From CAWFLT01 sp963816795 (GTDB lineage Bacteria > Acidobacteriota > Vicinamibacteria > Vicinamibacterales > SCN-69-37), in NCBI GenBank assembly GCA_963816795.1, contig CAWFLT010000001.1:186001-250000 (forward strand): 64,000 bases of DNA, in the 5' to 3' direction. Position numbers and translations under genes: made by a program. The notes beneath the pieces were generated by a model. It was not told where the DNA came from, did not search any database, and saw only the letters and a program-made list of their open reading frames with translations. This document shows, piece by piece, positions 21,815 to 30,520 of this stretch. Numbering within the stretch: the stretch's first letter is position 1; every line of letters starts with the position of its first letter.

Positions 21815-23266
21815 CGCGGCGGGTTCCGGGGGTTCATCTGTCGCGGTGATCGCGCTGACGTTTGCCTTCGGCGCGTGGCCGGCCGCACAACAAGGTCCTG
21901 ATCGATCGAAGCCGCCCGTCCCGGGTCCGGCGCCGTCACTGCGCGTGCCGCCGGTGCAGAAGCGCACGCTTTCGAATGGGCTGCCGGTCTGGATCGTCGA
22001 GATGCACGAGGTCCCGGTCGTCGACGTGACGCTCATCGTCAAGTCGGGGGCCGCGGCCGATCCGGCCGGAAAGTACGGACTCGCCAGCTTCACGGCGGCG
22101 ATGCTCGACGAGGGCGCCGGCTCGCGCAACGCGCTCGAGCTGGCCGACGCGGTGGATTTTCTCGGCGCCTCGCTCAGCACCGAGCAGCTCGTGGGACTCG
22201 TCGAGCGTGCGGCTCCATACGCCAGTGACCAAACTCGATGCCGCGCTGCCGCTGTGGGCGGACGTCGTGCTGCGGCCCACCTTTCCGACCAATGAGCTGG
22301 AGCGGCTGCGCAAGGAACGGCTGACCTCGATCCTCCAGACTCGCGATAGCGCGCCGGCGCTGGCCTCGACGGCGTTCGCGCGGCTCGTCTACGGCCCGCG
22401 GCACCGCTTCGGCACCCCGGCGATGGGCAACGAGGTCTCGAACACCGAGATGGCGGTCTCCGAGCTGAAGGGCTTCTATCAGAGCCACTACCAGCCGCAG
22501 AACGCCTACCTGCTCGTCGTCGGCGACATCACGCCCGACAGCCGTGCTTGAAGAAGATCGAACAGGCGATTGGCAGCTGGAAGAAACGCCGGGCCGATCG
22601 CCAAGCCGGCGCTGCCGGCGGCCACGCAGCACGCGTCGCGGCAGATCTATCTCGTGGACAAGCCCGGCGCCGCGCAGTCGGCGATCCGGATCGGCTGGAT
22701 CGGCGTCGCCCGGAGCACGCCCGACTACTTCGTGCTCGACGTGATGAACACGATCCTCGGCGGATCGTTCACGTCGCGGCTCAACATGAACCTCCGCGAA
22801 GACAAGGGCTACGCGTACGGCGCGTCGTCAGCGTTCGACATGCGCGGCGCGCCAGGCCCGTTCTTCGCGACCGCGAACGTGCAGACCGACAAGACGATGG
22901 AGTCGCTGCGCGAGTTCTTCAAGGAACTTGACGGCATGCGACAGCCCGTCCCCGCCGCCGAGCTGCAGCGCGCGCGCAACCTCGAGGCGCTGAGCTTCCC
23001 CGGCGCGTTCGAAACGACCGAGTGGCATGGCCGGCAATCTCTCGGAGCTCGCCGTGTACGGACTGCCGGAGTCGTTCTTCAGCGAGTACGTGCCGAAGAT
23101 TCAGGCTGTCACCGCTGCCGACATCGAACGGGCCGCGAAGCAGTACCTGCAGAGCGACAAGTTCGCGGTCGTCGTGGTCGGCGATCTCTCGAAGATCGAG
23201 AAGCCGATCCGCGACGCGAACTTCGGACCGGTGAAGATCGTGACGCTGGATGAGATCCTGAAGTAG
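21811..23266 (+). CDS. M16-family peptidase, non-catalytic partner (multiply frameshifted)
   Basis: The second half of an M16 protease pair. The position equivalent to HxxEH reads FTAAMLDEGAG, so it lacks the zinc site, as is normal for the structural subunit. A strong Shine-Dalgarno (AAGGAGG) precedes the ATG that overlaps the upstream stop. To read the protein one needs frame changes just after the start (net +2 before VIALTFAFGAW), near 22170, two single C insertions three bases apart at about 22542-22547 (before LKKIEQAIGSWKK), near 22596 and near 23020. The recovered LNMNLREDKGYAYG block and C-terminus are good. It could be a true pseudogene, but the pattern matches the rest of the window. 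Confidence 0.75.
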
Positions 23267-23282
23267 CACTGCTGGTCAGAAA

Positions 23283-23392
23283 ACCTTCACCGTGAAGCCG
23301 TGAAGGCGTGAAGAAACACTGGCGGTTCGATTTGGCGTTGAGCTCTCCCAAACTTCGCTTCACGACCTTCACGACTTCATGTGGAGGTTTTT
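23283..23392. repeat. GTGAAG-word repeats in inverted orientation
   Basis: This intergenic stretch holds ACCGTGAAGCCGTGAAGGCG in plus orientation and, 60 bp on, CTTCACGACCTTCACGACTT in inverted orientation. It could form a hairpin after the M16 operon. Similar short-word repeats with different words occur at other gene ends. Confidence 0.6.
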
Positions 23393-23408
23393 TTCACAGA
23401 GAGACCGC

Positions 23409-24340
23409 ATGATCTCGCGTCGCGATTTTCTCGCTGGTTCGACCCTTGGTCTGGCTTCGGGTCTGGTCGCTCGCCCGGCACTCGTCGGCGCGTGGCAACA
23501 GGCGCCGGCCTCCTCCAGCACCGCCTCTGGTGACGCCGGTCTTTACGGCGATTCGCCGCAATGTCGGCTTCTTCACCGGGCGCGGCGGGCACGATCGGGT
23601 ATCTGATCGATCCCGCCGGCGTCGTGGTGGTCGACAGCCAGTTTCCGGATGCGGCCAAGCTCTGCCTCGATGGGCTCAACGAACGGTCGAAGAATCGCGC
23701 GATCGACCTGTTGATCAACACCCATCACCATGACGATCACACGCTCGGCAACGCAGTGTTCAAGCCATCCGCGACGAAGATCCTCGCGCACGCGAAGGCA
23801 GCCGAGCACATGAAGTCTCGGCCCGGGCGCGGGCCGGCCGCATCGGAGCAGACCTTCCCCACCGCAACGTTCACCGATGTCTGGCGGCAGCAGGTCGGCG
23901 ACGAGTGGATGGCGGCCAGGTACTACGGCGCGGCGCACACGAGCGGCGATGCGGTCGTCACCTTCGAGCGCGCGAATGTCGTGCACATGGGCGACCTCAT
24001 GTTCAACCGGCGTCAGCCCGTCGTCGACAAGCCCGCGGGCGCGAATTTCAAGAACTGGATCGTGGTGCTCGAGAAAACTGCCTCCGCGCACAACAACGAC
24101 ACGGTCTACATCTTCGGCCACGCCGGGATGAATCAGCCGGTGACCGGCAGCCGTGCCGACCTGATGGTGATGCGCGATTTCCTCACGGCGCTCCTGACCT
24201 TCGTGCAGGGCGAGATCAAGGCCGGTAAGACGCGCGATCAGATCATCGCGATTCGAACGCCCGTCCCGGGGTTCGACTCACACGGCAATCTCGGACAACA
24301 AGCGCTCGAGGCCGCGTTCGACGAGCTGTCAGGAAAATAG
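23409..24340 (+). CDS. Tat-exported metallo-beta-lactamase-fold hydrolase (two frameshifts)
   Basis: A secreted or periplasmic MBL-fold protein of about 310 residues. It starts with a twin-arginine signal (MISRRDFLAGSTLGLASGL). The metal-binding motif THHHDDH (HxHxDH) is at about 23721-23741; further ligands are in AAHTSGDAVV and FGHAGM. Two extra bases near 23530 and 23588 disturb the N-terminal part; the corrected path is QQAPA..., PVFTAIRRNVGFFTGRGG, TIGYLIDPAG. The family includes quorum-lactonase-like and glyoxalase II-like enzymes; the substrate cannot be told. Confidence 0.82.
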
Positions 24341-24353
24341 TTTACCGAAGAGC

Positions 24354-24389
24354 TTTCACCACGAAGGTTCACGAAGACCACGAAGGGTT
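24354..24389 (+). repeat. CACGAAG-word repeat, left copy
   Basis: CTTTCACCACGAAGGTTCAC followed by GAAGACCACGAAGGG: about four tandem 9-bp CACGAAGNN words. An inverted counterpart lies at 26389-26444, so the two-gene VWA module is bracketed by inverted copies. Confidence 0.7.
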
Positions 24390-24406
24390 TTGGTGAGATC
24401 CAATCG

Positions 24407-25324
24407 CTACGATCCGAAGTACCCCTTCCGCGCTCGAATCGTGAGCCGCGGCTCCGCGGGAACGTGCACCTCAATCTCGTGCCAACCAACGCGCGCGACG
24501 CCAGTCGGCGTGTAGTGCAGGACGTAGCTCTGGCGAAAGTCCTCGAACGCCTGGCTGAAGCCGTTGACGACGGACACGCGACCGAACGTCGCTGAGTGCA
24601 GGCGGCCGCCGGTGCGTTCCGCGACCTCGGTGAGCGGCGCACTGACGAGTTCCGGAACCCCAACGCCCCAGGAGCCCGGCATGTTCGGCGGCGGCGAATA
24701 GGCGGACGGCATCACCATCACGTGCAGCACCGCTTCGGAGCGCGCCGACACGGCGCGTAGCTGCGACATCTCGACTTGACTGCCCGCGTCCATCGCGTCG
24801 GTCATGGCGATGACCAAGTGTCGCCGATCGACCTGGGGCCGGTGTAACAGCGCCAGCAGAATGGCGTCGGACACCGACGAGAGGCGGCCCACTCGCGCGT
24901 TCTCGACTGGCAGATCGGCGCCGGCGGGACGCCAGCCGAACACGTCATCCACTTGATAGCCGAACGTGAGCAGGCGCAGCCGATCTCCAGGACGCAGCAT
25001 CGCGGCAATTCTCGCCAGGTCGCGCTTGAGCTCCCCGAGCAGTCCGGACAGGCTCGGGCTGGTATCGAGAAACAGGGTGACGTCGATTGGCACGGCCTCG
25101 TAGTCGAGCGACGTGACCGTTTGCACGACGCCGTTGTCGAGCAGCCGAAAATCTGCGGGCTGCAGCCCCAGCGCCGGGACGTTTCCTCGCCGGACGGCGG
25201 CGTTGACGACGACCACGTCCGCTCGCGATCGAAACACCGGCCGCTGCTCCTGCGCCGTGAGCCCGGCACCGGCCAGCACGAGCAGGGCGACGGCGCTCGC
25301 GCGCGGAATGCACGGGATGTTCAT
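24407..25324 (-). CDS. VWFA-related Acidobacterial-domain secreted protein
   Basis: A 305-residue exported protein with a signal peptide (ASAVALLVLAGAGLTAQ) and a von Willebrand A-like domain. The opening FRSRADVVVVNAAVRRGN, then GLQPADFRLLDNGVVQTV, matches the VWFA-related domain family described from Acidobacteria. A MIDAS-like DTSPSLSG motif (DxSxS) is at about residue 88, followed by TDAMDAGSQ, so metal-dependent ligand binding is plausible. The C-terminus RLTIRARKGYFGS is also typical. The ATG overlaps the stop of the upstream helical-repeat gene (ATGA). Function unknown. This is the best single taxonomic marker in the window. Confidence 0.85.
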   Translation of the reverse strand: MNIPCIPRASAVALLVLAGAGLTAQEQRPVFRSRADVVVVNAAVRRGNVPALGLQPADFRLLDNGVVQTVTSLDYEAVPIDVTLFLDTSPSLSGLLGELKRDLARIAAMLRPGDRLRLLTFGYQVDDVFGWRPAGADLPVENARVGRLSSVSDAILLALLHRPQVDRRHLVIAMTDAMDAGSQVEMSQLRAVSARSEAVLHVMVMPSAYSPPPNMPGSWGVGVPELVSAPLTEVAERTGGRLHSATFGRVSVVNGFSQAFEDFRQSYVLHYTPTGVARVGWHEIEVHVPAEPRLTIRARKGYFGS

Positions 25325-26358
25325 TTGAGGGCTGCGCGCAGCTGATCTCGAAGCGTGGGCCAGCGCCGGAAGTCGCCGTAGCCGTACAGCCGCCACGGAT
25401 CCGGCAACAGCGGACGATGGCTGAACGACGCTTCCAGGAGCGTGTAGGCGTCGTCGCTCCGGCCACGAATGAAGAGCAGCGTCGCGAGCGCCTGAGATGC
25501 CGATTGGGTGCCCGGCAGCACGGCCAGTGCATCGCGGAACGCCTGCTCGGCCAGCTCGTCCTGTTTCTCTCTGAGCATGATCCGTCCGGCCAGGAAGCGC
25601 GAGAGGTAGCGAACGAACGCGTCGGTCGTCTGGTCCGCGAGGCGAAGATGCGCGAGTGCCTGCTTGCGGTCGCCGATCTGGAACAACAGGTAGCCGACAT
25701 GGAGCTCGGCTTCGGCGGAAATCGCGGGCACCTTCGTCAGGGCGGCGAGACCATTGATGGCGATCCGCTTTCTCGCCTGCCACTCAGGCGAGGCGCCCGT
25801 GCTAATCGGCATCGACTCGTAATCAGCGCCGATTTCCGCAGCGGTGGCTTCCGCGAGCTGGAACCGCGACTCCGTCGAGAATCGCGCGCGGGCGTGAGGC
25901 AGATGCGCGTCCAGCAGCATTCGATCGCGCGCGCCTCCGGCCAACGCGATTGATCCCAACATCCAGACGCGTTCCGCGTCGTCGGCCGGGCCACGGCTGC
26001 GGATGAGTTGGCAGGCCACTTCGAGGAGCGGCGCGAGCTGCCGCCATTCCATCTCGAAGCCGGCGGAGAGCACCTCCAAGACGAACGCCGCGGCGACAAG
26101 CGCGTCTCGGCGCTGCCCGTCCGATGCGATCGGTTTCATCCGGCCAGAAATCAGTCGCGCGAGGTCGTCTTTCAGCGCACCGAAATCTCGGACGCGCGCG
26201 AGGTCGGCCGCCACGGCTTCGTGCCGCCCCGCCGCGTAGTCGTCGAGGAGCATCGCCGCCGACCGCCGGGCCTGACTGGCGCGAACCGGCACCCGTGCAT
26301 CCCCGATCAGCAGAACCGTCATGCACCACGCGATCTGAACCACGCGAGTTGCTCTCAT
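25321..26358 (-). CDS. Secreted TPR-like helical repeat protein
   Basis: A 345-residue protein with an N-terminal signal (VVQIAWCMTVLLIGDARVPV) and all-helical TPR-like repeats, clearest at AEAELHVGYLLFQIGDRKQA, QDELAEQAFRDALAVLPGTQ and ASQALATLLFIRGRSDDAYT. It has no catalytic motif. It is intact and coupled by ATGA overlap to the VWA gene downstream; a scaffold role for a surface or periplasmic complex is an inference from that pairing. Confidence 0.7.
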   Translation of the reverse strand: MRATRVVQIAWCMTVLLIGDARVPVRASQARRSAAMLLDDYAAGRHEAVAADLARVRDFGALKDDLARLISGRMKPIASDGQRRDALVAAAFVLEVLSAGFEMEWRQLAPLLEVACQLIRSRGPADDAERVWMLGSIALAGGARDRMLLDAHLPHARARFSTESRFQLAEATAAEIGADYESMPISTGASPEWQARKRIAINGLAALTKVPAISAEAELHVGYLLFQIGDRKQALAHLRLADQTTDAFVRYLSRFLAGRIMLREKQDELAEQAFRDALAVLPGTQSASQALATLLFIRGRSDDAYTLLEASFSHRPLLPDPWRLYGYGDFRRWPTLRDQLRAALK

Positions 26359-26388
26359 TGCCGTGCTCTTCGAGAATCTACTCCCTGA

Positions 26389-26444
26389 ACTCTTCGCGTG
26401 CTTCGTCTACTTCGTGTGCTTCGTGACCTTCGTGGTGAAAGATC
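26389..26444 (-). repeat. CACGAAG-word repeat, right inverted copy
   Basis: Reading minus strand it is CTTTCACCACGAAGGTCACG then AAGCACACGAAGTAGACGAAG. The first 14 bases are identical to the copy at 24354, in the opposite orientation. Confidence 0.7.
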
Positions 26445-26452
26445 TTTGGTCT

Positions 26453-27236
26453 CTATCGCTGCACTTTCCCGATGATGTAGACCAGCGCCTTCCCGGCCGC
26501 GATCTCGAAGGTCCAGCGCGGACCCTGCGGCGTGTTGAGCATCGCCATGTCGGTGCCATCGATCCAGCTGATCCAGATCGCGTACGCCGTGCGTGGCGGA
26601 AGGCGCGCCTCCGTCTTTTGAGTGCCCGCGCCCGTATTCGTCGCGACGAGGACCCACGACGCGCCGCCGTCGAGCAAGACGACCTCGACGCCGCTCACGG
26701 ATGGCTCAATCGTGACGGACGGGCCCGGACGAAGCTGGTCGACGAGCCTGGCGTTGGCCGAGAGTTGACGCGCGATCGCGACTGCAGGAGCGACCCACGA
26801 CGGTGTCTGGCCGCCGCGACCGGTCGTCCCCGTGCCGAACGGCTCCCCGTGATCGAACGACAGCACGCGGGCGCCGCGCGCGATCGCGCGCCAGGCGCGC
26901 GCGGGAATCGAGCTCGCCAGCGCGCCTGAAACAGGCAGATCGACGTGCGTCGGCGACACCGGCGTCGTCTCGGCGCGCATGACACGCCGCTCAGGCCGGA
27001 GCACGACGGTCAAGCCCGACGATCTCAGCCATGCGGCGAAGCTCCGGCACGCCGGCCGTGGCATCTCCGGGCCAGGTGACGCCCGTAAACCCTAATGCTT
27101 TGATCGCGGCCAGGTCGTCCAGCCGCGGCTGCCCCGCCGGCGAGCCTCGGTACCAGACGGAGACGATCGGCGTGTCAGCGATAGCCGGTGTTGCGAGTGC
27201 GACGAACGCGGCACTCAGCCCGCCTACGCGCGCCAT
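26453..27236 (-). CDS. Secreted protein of unknown function, glycoside-hydrolase-like (frameshifted)
   Basis: I do not recognise the family. The N-terminus (MARVGGLSAAFVALATPAIA) is a signal peptide. The next segment TPIVSVWYRGSP...DDLAAIKALGFTGVTWPGD resembles the first strand and helix of a TIM-barrel glycosidase, and ARGARVLSFDHGEPFGTG could be a later strand. The C-terminal 90 residues look like a small beta-sandwich (VTIEPSVSGVEVVLLDGG). One extra C near 27008 joins VGLD to VVLRPERRVMRAE. At about 260 residues it is short for a full barrel, so it may be a remnant. Confidence 0.5.
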
Positions 27237-27261
27237 CGGCGCCGGCTCCGGCGCGCGCACG

Positions 27262-27475
27262 GCTACTTCCCGCGCCTTTCACGGCTCGCTGCCTCCGACT
27301 TCCCGCGCCCTTCACTCCGTGACCTCCCTCGCGCCCTTCACTCCGGACCTCCCGCGCCCTTCACTCCGGACCTCCCGCGCTCTTCACTCCGGACCTCCCG
27401 CGCTCTTCACTCCGTACCTCCCGCGCCCTTCACCCCGTACCTCAAGCGCACTTCACCCCGTCCCTCTATACTCTC
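27262..27475 (-). repeat. 23-bp repeat array, second locus
   Basis: About nine tandem units such as CGGACCTCCCGCGCCCTTCA plus CTC (23 bp) fill the divergent gap upstream of the S9 peptidase. This is the same family, in the same orientation, as the inverted arm at 6233-6388. The unit is not a multiple of three and is not expected to be coding. Confidence 0.85.
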
Positions 27476-27493
27476 TATGATTTCCCCCGGAGG
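27467..27493 (+). promoter_or_regulatory. Possible -10 box and the ribosome-binding site that fixes the S9 peptidase start
   Basis: CTATACT resembles a -10 box just after the repeat array. GGAGG at 27489-27493 touches the first ATG (27494) but has proper spacing to the second in-frame ATG at 27500, which is therefore preferred. Confidence 0.45.
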
Positions 27494-27499
27494 ATGTCC

Positions 27500-29893
27500 A
27501 TGCGCAAGTCCCTGTTGTTCGCTGGTGTGTCTCTCGCCGCTGCCGGCGTCCTCGTCGTCTCTCCCGCCGCGCAGTCGCCGGCGTCGAGTGGCTACCAGGT
27601 GCCGCCGAAGGTGATCGCCGACCTGATGGACGCCGAGCCGCTGCCGACCGTGTCCGTGTCGCCCGATCGGACAGTGTTGCTCCTGGCGCATCGCCGCGCC
27701 ATGCCGACACTGGCTGAGGTCGCGGCGCCGTTTCTTGGCCTCGCCGGCGCGCGCGTGAATCCCAAGACGAATGGCCCGCGCGTGCTCGGCGGCACCACCG
27801 GCCTGACGTTGCGCGACGCCGCCACCGGCACGGATCGAAAGCTGACGTTGCCGACGACCGGATCGTTCGTCGCCACGTTCTCGCCTGATGGCAAGCACAT
27901 CGGCATCACGCACACCACCGACGCCGGCATTCGCCTGCTGGTCGCCGACGTCGCGACCGCGCAGGTCCGCGTGCTGCTGGACGGCGGCATCAACGGACTC
28001 GGCGGCGGCTGCACGTGGAAAGACGACTCCTCCGGCTTCCTCTGCCGCCTCATCGCCGACGGGCGTGGATCCTCACCGGTTGAGCCCCCGGTTCCGAGCG
28101 GACCCAACGTCCAGGAGAACCTGGGCCGCGCCGCGCCGGGGCGGACGTACCAGGATCTGCTCACGAACGGCTACGAGGAACGGCTCTACGACTACTACTA
28201 CACGAGCCAGCCGGCGTGGGTGGCGCTCAACGGCCAGAAGACGACGTTCGGTCAGCCCGCCGTCTACGCCGGCGTGAGCGTTTCGACCGACGGCAACTTC
28301 CTCGTCGTCACCCGCGTGAAGCGGCCTTACTCGTATCTGGTCCCTGCCGGACTGTTCCCACGTGACGTCGAGATCTGGGACAAGACCGGCCGCGTCGTGC
28401 GCACGCTCGCGGACGTCCCGATGGGCGACACGATTCCCACCAACGGGGTGTTCGCCGGACCGCGCGGATTCACCTGGCACGCGGTTGAACCGGCGACGCT
28501 CTTCTGGACCGAGGCCCTGGACAAGGGCGACCTGGCAAACAAAGTGCCGCAGCGCGATCGCGTCGTGACGCTGAAAGCGCCGTTCTCCGCTCAGCCGGCA
28601 GAAGTGTTCAAGACCGAGTGGCGGTTCACCTCGATGCAGTTCACCGAGAAGAGCGCGGTGCTCGTGACCGAGAGCGATCGCGCCACCCGAACGCGTCGCA
28701 CGTGGATCTATGACGCGGGCGTTCCCGGATCACCGCGCAAGGTGTGGGAACTGCCGCAGGAGGATCGCTACCGCGATCCCGGGTTGGCCGTCACGCGTCC
28801 GTCCACGAGCCGCATCCTCCAGGTCGCGGACGGCATCTACTTGCAGGGCGCGGGCGCCTCGCCGAAGGGCGACCGGCCGTTTCTCGATCGTCTCGACCTG
28901 AAGACGCTCAAGACCGAGCGGCTGTGGCAGTGCGACGAAGACAGCTATGAGTCCGTGGTCGCGATCCTGGACGATGGCGCGGCGCGGGTAATGACCCGGC
29001 GCGAGACAAAGTCGTCGCCGCCCAACTACGTCGTGCGCGATCTCACGGCGAAGAGCTCGCGACCGATCACGAACTTCCGCGATCCGTATCCGCAGCTGTC
29101 CGACGTCCAGAAACAGCTCGTCACCTACAAGCGCAAGGACGGCATCTCGCTCTCGGGGACACTGTATCTGCCACCGAGCTATCGGCCGGGCCAGCGTCTG
29201 CCGATGTTCGTCTGGGCGTATCCGCAGGAGTTCACGAGCGCAGACGCGGCCAGCCAGGTGGTCGGATCAGCCAACCGGTTCCCGGTCGTCGGTGGCGCGT
29301 CGCATCTGCTGCTCCTGACGCAGGGGTACGCGGTGTTCGACGGTCCGACGATGCCGATTGTCGGGCCGGGCGAAACGGCGAACGACACCTACGTGGAGCA
29401 GCTCGTCGCCAGCGCCCAGGCCGCCGTCGACTACGTCGTCGAGGCCGGCTACGTCGATCGCGCGCGCATCGGCGTCGGCGGCCACAGTTATGGCGGATTC
29501 ATGACGGCGAATCTGCTCGCGCACTCCGACATCTTCCGCGCCGGGGTGGCGAGAAGCGGCGCCTACAACCGCTCGCTCACACCGTTCGGGTTCCAGAACG
29601 AATCGCGCACGTTCTGGCAGGCGCCGGATTTGTACTCGAAGATGTCGCCGTTCTGGTTTGCGCACAAAGTGAACGAGCCGATCCTGCTGATCCACGGCGA
29701 GATGGACGACAACTCGGGCACGTTCCCGATCCAGTCGGAGCGGTTCTACATGGCGCTGAAGGGCCACGGCGCGACGGCGCGCTACGTGACCTTGCCGCAC
29801 GAAGCCCACGGCTACGCGGCGCGCGAGTCAAACATGCACGTCATGGCCGAGACGGTGGCGTGGCTGGACAAGTATGTGAAAAACAGCAAATGA
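27500..29893 (+). CDS. S9-family prolyl oligopeptidase-type serine peptidase
   Basis: A secreted 797-residue peptidase. The signal peptide is MRKSLLFAGVSLAAAGVLVV. An N-terminal beta-propeller (about 60-520) gates the C-terminal alpha/beta-hydrolase. The nucleophile is in GVGGHSYGGFM (about Ser663), the acid in HGEMDDNSG (about 735) and the histidine in LPHEAHGY (about 770). The arrangement resembles dipeptidyl-/acylaminoacyl-peptidase relatives (S9B/S9C) rather than cytosolic POP. It probably feeds on peptides outside the inner membrane, as do the neighbouring M16 proteases. The gene is intact over 2.4 kb. Confidence 0.93.
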   Translation: MRKSLLFAGVSLAAAGVLVVSPAAQSPASSGYQVPPKVIADLMDAEPLPTVSVSPDRTVLLLAHRRAMPTLAEVAAPFLGLAGARVNPKTNGPRVLGGTTGLTLRDAATGTDRKLTLPTTGSFVATFSPDGKHIGITHTTDAGIRLLVADVATAQVRVLLDGGINGLGGGCTWKDDSSGFLCRLIADGRGSSPVEPPVPSGPNVQENLGRAAPGRTYQDLLTNGYEERLYDYYYTSQPAWVALNGQKTTFGQPAVYAGVSVSTDGNFLVVTRVKRPYSYLVPAGLFPRDVEIWDKTGRVVRTLADVPMGDTIPTNGVFAGPRGFTWHAVEPATLFWTEALDKGDLANKVPQRDRVVTLKAPFSAQPAEVFKTEWRFTSMQFTEKSAVLVTESDRATRTRRTWIYDAGVPGSPRKVWELPQEDRYRDPGLAVTRPSTSRILQVADGIYLQGAGASPKGDRPFLDRLDLKTLKTERLWQCDEDSYESVVAILDDGAARVMTRRETKSSPPNYVVRDLTAKSSRPITNFRDPYPQLSDVQKQLVTYKRKDGISLSGTLYLPPSYRPGQRLPMFVWAYPQEFTSADAASQVVGSANRFPVVGGASHLLLLTQGYAVFDGPTMPIVGPGETANDTYVEQLVASAQAAVDYVVEAGYVDRARIGVGGHSYGGFMTANLLAHSDIFRAGVARSGAYNRSLTPFGFQNESRTFWQAPDLYSKMSPFWFAHKVNEPILLIHGEMDDNSGTFPIQSERFYMALKGHGATARYVTLPHEAHGYAARESNMHVMAETVAWLDKYVKNSK

Positions 29894-29899
29894 CATCGA

Positions 29900-30376
29900 T
29901 CACTGGTTATTGATCTTGTCGAGTTGGCCGAGGTGATGTTCGGCATGGCCAGCGAGCGTGACGAGGAGACTTTCCACGTCGATCGTGCCGCGTTCCGGGT
30001 GCGTCACTGTTTTGTCACGATTGGCGCGTGAGAGGCCGCGAGCCATCGCGAGGTTCATCGTCCGCAGCGCGATGAACGCGGCGAACGCCGTCGGCGCGTC
30101 GACGACCTCGGCTTCGTGCATGAAGGGGTCCTGGTCGAACGGCTGAATCTGATAGCCGGGCACCGAGACGCCGCAGCGGACGCGGGTGCCGAAAATCATC
30201 TCCCACTGCGTGACGTGGACAATGACCTGGCGGGCCGTCCACTTGCCGGGCGCCCACGGCATTGCCCATTGGGCCGCGGTGAACCGTCCGGCGATGTTCT
30301 GATAGTTGGCGAGCGACGTCGCCAGGACCTCAACCGGATCCCGGTCGCCCACGTATTCTGAGTATGGCGTGGCCAT
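29900..30376 (-). CDS. DinB-family protein
   Basis: A 158-residue four-helix-bundle protein of the DinB/YfiT superfamily. The metal-binding histidines are present in VIVHVTQWEM and TLAGHAEHHLGQLDKI, the latter being the classic C-terminal HxxHH-type motif. Members are metal-dependent thiol transferases or of unknown function; no DNA-damage box was recognised upstream. It converges with the S9 peptidase, with only 6 bp between the stops. Confidence 0.85.
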   Translation of the reverse strand: MATPYSEYVGDRDPVEVLATSLANYQNIAGRFTAAQWAMPWAPGKWTARQVIVHVTQWEMIFGTRVRCGVSVPGYQIQPFDQDPFMHEAEVVDAPTAFAAFIALRTMNLAMARGLSRANRDKTVTHPERGTIDVESLLVTLAGHAEHHLGQLDKINNQ

Positions 30377-30474
30377 CCGCCATTATGCCCCGGTGTCCTC
30401 CGGAGCTGGTGGGAACGAGGACACCACAGAGCAGTAGCGGCCGGCCGACAGATCGGTCACCATTGGTACTTCGA

Positions 30475-30489
30475 TTGCACCGTGTGCAA
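30475..30489. promoter_or_regulatory. 15-bp palindrome upstream of the peptidase-propeller-barrel gene
   Basis: TTGCAC-CGT-GTGCAA is a perfect hexamer inverted repeat 31 bp before the ATG, in the divergent gap with DinB. It could be an operator; no regulator gene lies next to it. Confidence 0.35.
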
Positions 30490-30520
30490 AGGTGTCCCTA
30501 GCAAAAGCGGAGTTGTCTAC

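Noticed and set aside
25325..25783. N-terminal extension of the VWA protein upstream of 25324
   Set aside because: It overlaps the intact helical-repeat gene in another frame; the ATG at 25324 begins a proper signal peptide and overlaps the upstream stop.
24354..26444. Transposon with terminal inverted repeats
   Set aside because: No transposase or target duplication; the flanks are low-complexity CACGAAG words.
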